A stretch of DNA of 62,788 bases from a virus, in the IMG/VR virus record IMGVR_UViG_3300046660_000458, positions 1-62,788 of that record; one strand, written 5' to 3'. Of the stretch, positions 59,130-62,788 are shown piece after piece. Position 1 is the stretch's first letter. Every line of letters starts with the position of its first letter. The notes beneath the pieces are model-generated. The model made no database searches. It saw nothing but the letters and a program-made list of their open reading frames with translations, and was not told the DNA's origin. Made by a program: the position numbers and the translations under genes.

Positions 59130-59248
59130 GTCGATTCCAATTTTGTGATGTGGGGGGACGCGGTGGCTTACCCTAGCTGGGGTTTCTGGTTTTTTGAGCG
59201 CGACGATTCATACGCAGTATAGCGATGGCAAGCGATCCGCCGTCTCCA

Positions 59249-60139
59249 TTACGACGCCACCTGATACCCTGCAGCGTTGCGATGACCGCCGCCGCCGAAT
59301 TTCTTGGCTATCTCCGAGACGTCCAGACGAGAGTCTTCCGACCTAAGCGAGTACTGGATCATGCCGTCACCGCGACGGAACCAGCATGCGGTAAACGGAG
59401 AGCCCGGAAACCGCGTTAGCATCGCGTGTGCCATGTCGCTGGCGTAATGGTAGGGGACGTTGACAACCGGAACGAGGTGGCCGTCAATCGTGTCCATGTA
59501 GGCGTCACCCATGAACTTCTTAATGTTGGCGTTGTGCGAACGAAGGATGCCAGCGCCCTGGCTGATCAGGTCAGCCGTCGATTCGGCAAGCCTGTCCCAG
59601 AGATTGAATTCCTGTTCGTATGTGCGCAGCGAGGCCGAGAATTGTTTCGTCGCATCGCCAACGCCATAGCTGAAGCGCCAGAGGTCGCGATCCTCGATAT
59701 AGCGCAAAAACTCTGGAACTGGCTTATCTTGCCGCGCAAACTTCCAAGCCATGACGGCGCCGGATTGCTCCATATCGAACCACGCGAGGATCGGCGGCCG
59801 GCTAAGGTCATCCATGTGTCCCAGTGCCACATTAATGTCTTCGGGGCCGAACCATTCAGCGCCGCGCGTTACCTTGAACGGCTCTAGATCCGCCTCGGCG
59901 GTCTTATGGTGGTCGATGATGACGATCGACTTAGCGACCTGCGCCATCGCATCGATCTCGGGGCGTTTGGCCGAGAAGTCGACGAACAGCACATGCTTGC
60001 CACCAACGTCGGGCAACGGCTTGCCGTAGACACCCGGAACATATTCAACTTCGTTACCCCAGCGCTTCCAGATTGCCCAAGCAGCACCGAAACCGTCATC
60101 GCAGTTCCCATGATAAATACAAATGTCAGGCTTCCACAT
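59249..60139 (-). CDS. DHH/DHHA1 phosphoesterase (RecJ/NrnA-like)
   Basis: 296 residues. ICIYHGNCDDGFGAAWAI at the start (Asp ligands), LFVDFSA (~52-58), IIDHHKTA (DHH ~76-78), EDRDLWRF (~148-155) and a DHHA1 end KKFGGGGHRNAAGYQV. These are phosphodiesterases on nanoRNA, ssDNA or cyclic dinucleotides. In a phage early operon it may act in replication or recombination, or destroy signalling nucleotides used in anti-phage defence; the substrate is not readable from sequence. Confidence 0.92.
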   Translation of the reverse strand: MWKPDICIYHGNCDDGFGAAWAIWKRWGNEVEYVPGVYGKPLPDVGGKHVLFVDFSAKRPEIDAMAQVAKSIVIIDHHKTAEADLEPFKVTRGAEWFGPEDINVALGHMDDLSRPPILAWFDMEQSGAVMAWKFARQDKPVPEFLRYIEDRDLWRFSYGVGDATKQFSASLRTYEQEFNLWDRLAESTADLISQGAGILRSHNANIKKFMGDAYMDTIDGHLVPVVNVPYHYASDMAHAMLTRFPGSPFTACWFRRGDGMIQYSLRSEDSRLDVSEIAKKFGGGGHRNAAGYQVAS

Positions 60140-60311
60140 CGCTCGAACCTTTCCGTTCGTTATACTTCCTCAACCAGTCCCGATCTCGAACTAGCCGCCT
60201 ATCCTCGTCTTTCGTTCCTGCAATGATACGGCCCTCTTCCTCGATAACTGGTAGCTGAGGTTTCTGGATTTCATCTGTTGAGCCGTCGGAGGGGTTGCGG
60301 ATTGGGGTCAT
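60126..60311 (-). CDS. Hypothetical small protein
   Basis: 61 residues from ATG 60311 (overlap with the upstream stop). QKPQLPVIEEEGRIIAG and RDRDWLRKYNER are its only notable stretches. It contains a copy of the dispersed motif at 60246-60264. It overlaps the DHH start by 14 bases. Confidence 0.65.
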   Translation of the reverse strand: MTPIRNPSDGSTDEIQKPQLPVIEEEGRIIAGTKDEDRRLVRDRDWLRKYNERKGSSDVEA

Positions 60312-60490
60312 CGTGGACGTGCGCAGTCTGGGTTTCCCCACTTAATTGACCAACTGCCGCCAGCCTCAACGCACGATTTCAGCATGAACGCGCGCTGCTT
60401 CGCTTCCTCGACATAGTACCGAGATGACCTGTCGGCGAGGGCGGCGACACATAGCACCAACGCAGTTGCCCAAATAACATAATTCTTCAT
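60308..60490 (-). CDS. Small exported or membrane-anchored protein
   Basis: 60 residues from ATG 60490 (GAGGGA seven bases ahead). Hydrophobic N-terminal span (about 4-20), then KSCVEAGGSWSIKWGNPDC with two Cys. This C...GG-x-W...C layout is typical of small phage periplasmic proteins. Function unknown. Confidence 0.65.
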   Translation of the reverse strand: MKNYVIWATALVLCVAALADRSSRYYVEEAKQRAFMLKSCVEAGGSWSIKWGNPDCARPR

Positions 60491-60501
60491 TGCAATATCC
60501 C

Positions 60502-60870
60502 TCATCTAAACTGCCTCTCCACCAACTCCCGTAACCTCTGCTTATTGCCTTCCGTCATAGACCAGCCGACACTCCACAGTGTTTCAATCTGGATATCGTG
60601 AGGCTTGAGAGCCTTACGGATGTGGCACATGTAGACGTCGATGACCCGGTCATCCGGCCTATCGTTGCACCCATCGTACAGCGCGACCATTGCCTGATCT
60701 CGGCTCACGCGCTTGCGGTGGAGTATCAGACCGAGAAGCTTCGTCGGCGTGAACGACAGTCCAAGGACATAAAGCTGATCGTTCTTCATGCCTAGAATTT
60801 GTTCTAGTTCCTCCACACGGTCGCGGAGCATTTGGGTTTCACTAGATGGGGTGACGGCGAGTGTGTTCAT
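60502..60870 (-). CDS. OmpR/PhoB-type winged-helix DNA-binding protein (CtrA-like DBD)
   Basis: 122 residues. A short N-terminal coil (LRDRVEELEQILG) replaces the receiver domain. Then LSFTPTKLLGLILHRKRVSRDQAMVALYDG, DDRVIDVYMCHIRKALKPH and IQIETLWSVGWSMT follow the OmpR/PhoB trans_reg_C fold; IDVYMCHIRKAL ... IETLWSVGW parallels the end of CtrA. Without a receiver it should bind DNA constitutively. It may silence or hijack CtrA-type promoters or control phage genes. Confidence 0.85.
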   Translation of the reverse strand: MNTLAVTPSSETQMLRDRVEELEQILGMKNDQLYVLGLSFTPTKLLGLILHRKRVSRDQAMVALYDGCNDRPDDRVIDVYMCHIRKALKPHDIQIETLWSVGWSMTEGNKQRLRELVERQFR

Positions 60871-61157
60871 GCCGGCACGCTGTCGGTCTTGAGCATGGCA
60901 GTGAAAATGGAGATGTCGGTTTTTCGTTCGACGATGGGGCGGAAGCGGCGAGCCCTGAACCCATACTCGTCACCACACGGATGCAGTTGGTTGATGATCT
61001 CTTCTAGGAGGATGCCCTCAGGTTCGTCTTCCTGGCGATAAACCGACCTGACCGTATAAACCGCGCCAAGAACCGGCCTACGCTTACCGCCCCAATTCAG
61101 AGCGCCGCCTGAAGCGTCGATGCAAACCACTTTCTGTCCGACTCGAAATGTCATCAC
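60867..61157 (-). CDS. Hypothetical small beta-barrel-like protein
   Basis: 96 residues (GTG at 61157 or ATG at 61154). FRVGQKVVCIDASG, PVLGAVYTVRSVYRQ, GILLEEIINQLHPCGDEYGFRARRFRPI then ERKTDIS is a frequent pattern in alphaproteobacterial phages, in an SH3-like fold. Function unknown. Confidence 0.8.
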   Translation of the reverse strand: MMTFRVGQKVVCIDASGGALNWGGKRRPVLGAVYTVRSVYRQEDEPEGILLEEIINQLHPCGDEYGFRARRFRPIVERKTDISIFTAMLKTDSVPA

Positions 61158-61324
61158 CCGCCCCTCGCCTTATCCTGCTCAAGCCTTACGTCCCAACCGA
61201 TATACGCCGCTACGATTGGATGTTGCTTCACTAGCCGTTCGATCTCGGATCGTTCCATGCTTTCGTATGTGGCGAAGAAGGGCCATTCGCGGTTGTCAGG
61301 TGGGCGGACTGGGGTGCGGCTCAT
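61154..61324 (-). CDS. Hypothetical small protein
   Basis: 56 residues, MSRTPVRPPDNREWPFF at the start and SEIERLVKQHPIVAAYIGWD in the middle. Overlaps on both sides (ATGA and GTGA/TGATGA) argue for translation. Function unknown. Confidence 0.6.
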   Translation of the reverse strand: MSRTPVRPPDNREWPFFATYESMERSEIERLVKQHPIVAAYIGWDVRLEQDKARGG

Positions 61325-61485
61325 TTCTCAAGCGCCGGCCGAACTACGAATCCGCAAATCCACGACGTGACAATTAAAAATACAACCTCGCCGCCGTCTA
61401 GCGGCTTACACAAGGCAAGAACAATCGCGGCGATTGGGGCCGCCAGATTTAGCCAGACGAGCCAATAGACCGAGAAATCCTTCAT
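61321..61485 (-). CDS. Small membrane protein
   Basis: 54 residues with two membrane spans (about 5-23 and 30-47). Starts in an ATGA overlap with the upstream gene and ends in another. Function unknown. Confidence 0.6.
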   Translation of the reverse strand: MKDFSVYWLVWLNLAAPIAAIVLALCKPLDGGEVVFLIVTSWICGFVVRPALEK

Positions 61486-61781
61486 GCCGCGTTCTCCGCC
61501 TTGGCATCGGCTGCGGTAATTTTAAGTTTGGCTAGGCGATCAAGTTCCAGCATCTCGCGATGAAACCCATCGTCGACCTGCTCGGTCCAGTAGCCATCAT
61601 ATTTTGCCGCGAGAGCGATAGCCTTGAGTCGGCCGACAGCGACCATCGCAGCCTTGTACGATCCTGTCGTGGCGACCAATTCGGACATGATAGCGGCGGC
61701 TCGCTTTGACAGCCCCTCGCGCTCCAAAACAGATCCAGCTTTCCGGAGACGCTTCGCCCATTCCAAATGCAAAATTGTCAC
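61482..61781 (-). CDS. Hypothetical helical protein
   Basis: 99 residues from a GTG at 61781 that overlaps the previous stop and has GGGGAGG seven bases ahead. Helical: WAKRLRKAGSVLEREGLSKRA, SYKAAMVAVGRLKAIAL. No domain recognised. Confidence 0.7.
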   Translation of the reverse strand: MTILHLEWAKRLRKAGSVLEREGLSKRAAAIMSELVATTGSYKAAMVAVGRLKAIALAAKYDGYWTEQVDDGFHREMLELDRLAKLKITAADAKAENAA

Positions 61782-62470
61782 GCCGCATCCTCCCCTGATG
61801 TCTGAAGCTTCTCTCCGGTGGCTACATCTCGAGTTGATTTGAGACAACCAGATAAATGCGCCGCTATTTTTGCCCGCATCGACGCCTCTTGCTCAGGTGT
61901 GAATTCGATAAGCGGCTCGGCGTTCACCAGATCGGCCAGACGCCGCCGCATCGCCTTGACGGCATACACCTCTGATAGAGCTAGTTCGCGTAGTGTCGAT
62001 GGCACCGGCTGCCATTTGTAATCGTGCTTCGGGCCACACTCAGAGCGATTCCACTTCCGCAGCGCTTCCTTCACGGCCCAGAACGGAACATCATCCAGCG
62101 CGTCCATGTAGGCTTCGCCCTTGGCCTCAGCCGCGAATTCGCCGCTCTCGCGTCCAGCTAGGACCATCGTCATCTTGGACACGGCAATCATCGTCGCCTC
62201 AGCGTTCTTAGGGTTAACCTCCGGCGTCATGGCCAGGATATCGCCAAGCGCCGCCATGTGCCGCTCAATGAGCATTTTCTGCTCCTCCCCCAAGATCAAA
62301 GATCTCGGCAGCACCGGGGCTTCCCGGTGAACTCCCTTCGCGTCCGGCTGATGTTCCCTCTTTAAGACGGTTAGCCGCTCCGCGACCCATGGCGGCAAGT
62401 TGCATAGCTTCGCGACTCGTCGCGCGTCCGGCGCCGGGATCGCTTCGATAGTCGCCAACTGATTGCCCAT
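61778..62470 (-). CDS. Hypothetical phage protein following the replication-type gene
   Basis: 230 residues. LPPWVAERLTVLKREH, APVLPRSLILGEEQKMLIERHMAALGDIL, DALDDVPFWAVKEALRKWNRSE and YKWQPVPSTLRELAL. This protein regularly follows the KVGK...NPATFL-type gene in alphaproteobacterial phages. It overlaps that gene by 206 bases in another frame. A start at 62275 with a very strong GGAGGAG would remove the overlap but also a well-conserved-looking N-terminus; both products may be made. Confidence 0.75.
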   Translation of the reverse strand: MGNQLATIEAIPAPDARRVAKLCNLPPWVAERLTVLKREHQPDAKGVHREAPVLPRSLILGEEQKMLIERHMAALGDILAMTPEVNPKNAEATMIAVSKMTMVLAGRESGEFAAEAKGEAYMDALDDVPFWAVKEALRKWNRSECGPKHDYKWQPVPSTLRELALSEVYAVKAMRRRLADLVNAEPLIEFTPEQEASMRAKIAAHLSGCLKSTRDVATGEKLQTSGEDAA

Positions 62471-62788
62471 TCATCTCGCTCGCAGGTTGATCTTCCCAGC
62501 GGTCCCCGTTCAAAAACGTGGCCGGATTCATCCATGACCGATCGGCTGGCTTGCCGCGGATGTACCGGCCCAGGCCAGCCATCACGACGTCGAACGAAAT
62601 CCCACGTCGCCGGACCCGATCGAGCGACTTCATCGCCACGGGTTTGCCGACCTTGTGGGGCCACGCCGTCCAGAAAACCGCTTCAAAATCTTCGGGCCAG
62701 TCGCCGAAATCCCGCGCCCCGAAAGAATTTTTGGAAGAGGGTTTGGGGGTAAGGGGGTTATTAGGGGGGGTGGGGGAAAGAAGGGGGA
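62265..62788 (-). CDS. C-terminal half of the gene cut by the window edge (replication-type phage protein)
   Basis: Open in frame from 62788 (no start inside the window). A proline-rich linker (SPTPPNNPLTPKPSSKNSFG) leads to a folded end: FEAVFWTAWPHKVGKPVAMK, FDVVMAGLGRYIRGK, DRSWMNPATFLNGDRW, then a low-complexity tail overlapped by the next gene. The FWxAWPxKVGK ... NPxTFLNxxRW pattern identifies a C-terminal domain common in phage replication-region proteins. It is the partner of the frame at 1-429; together about 315 residues. Confidence 0.8.
   Translation of the reverse strand, partial: PLLSPTPPNNPLTPKPSSKNSFGARDFGDWPEDFEAVFWTAWPHKVGKPVAMKSLDRVRRRGISFDVVMAGLGRYIRGKPADRSWMNPATFLNGDRWEDQPASEMNGQSVGDYRSDPGAGRATSREAMQLAAMGRGAANRLKEGTSAGREGSSPGSPGAAEIFDLGGGAENAH

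Noticed and set aside
1-62788. CRISPR arrays, rRNA genes or other complete insertion sequences
   Set aside because: No regularly spaced direct repeats of 24-40 bases, no rRNA-like sequence, and no transposase with inverted ends other than the tnpB element were seen.

Overview
The window reads as an essentially complete temperate siphophage genome of an alphaproteobacterium, most likely of the Hyphomicrobiales (Bradyrhizobium/Rhizobium-like hosts). The reasons are high-GC coding, homologues of alphaproteobacterial cell-cycle proteins (GapR/DUF2312, GcrA-like repeats, DnaA domain IV, an OmpR/CtrA-type DNA-binding domain) and tail genes of the DUF2460 and DUF2163/BR0599 type shared with gene transfer agents. 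The two window ends lie in the same leftward gene: its N-terminal half runs off base 1 and its C-terminal half runs off base 62788, both at G/C-rich proline-coding runs. The molecule is therefore probably circular or circularly permuted and cut at a hard-to-sequence spot.

Layout. An immunity region at 8.0-9.0 kb holds a Cro-like repressor (leftward), a LexA/CI-type repressor (rightward) and three operator-like repeats between them; two more copies sit at 9.73-9.78 kb, one of them inside the spacer of a predicted rightward promoter. Rightward from 9.8 to 21.6 kb is a dense accessory operon of about thirty small, mostly ATGA-coupled genes (HhH protein, DUF968-type HNH, ASCH, DUF5131, phage Dam methyltransferase, DUF1778-type protein, zinc-ribbon proteins). 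It ends in an excisionase-like gene, a tyrosine integrase and a tRNA-3'-end attP. Next to attP lie an intact TnpB gene, two tRNA-Arg genes, a strong terminator for leftward transcription and a Tat-signal protein.

Leftward from 8.3 kb down to 0.4 kb, then through the window edge and from 62.8 to 55 kb, are early genes: a CII/CP76-like regulator, DnaA-IV-like and GcrA-like proteins, a lambda-type protein phosphatase, GapR, a PD-(D/E)XK nuclease, replication-type proteins, an OmpR-type winged helix, a DHH phosphoesterase and a NusG-like antiterminator, with a tRNA-Pro. The late block continues leftward: HNH nucleases, terminase, portal, protease, HK97 capsid, connectors, a methyltransferase/glycosyltransferase fusion, tail tube, tail chaperone with a predicted -1 frameshift, tape measure, tail tip with a cadherin-like domain, LamG-type protein, endolysin and spanins. 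It ends with a T5-A1-like metallophosphoesterase, a proteasome-fold Ntn hydrolase and a DUF1937 protein.

How it works together. CI would hold both early operons off through the 8.3 and 9.7 kb operators. After induction, replication and host-regulator mimics are made leftward, the NusG-like protein could carry polymerase into the late block, and integrase/excisionase recombine at a tRNA gene. The most notable features are the set of host cell-cycle regulator homologues and a dispersed, directionally biased sequence motif in the early region. All functional names come from motif recognition by eye; no database search was run.
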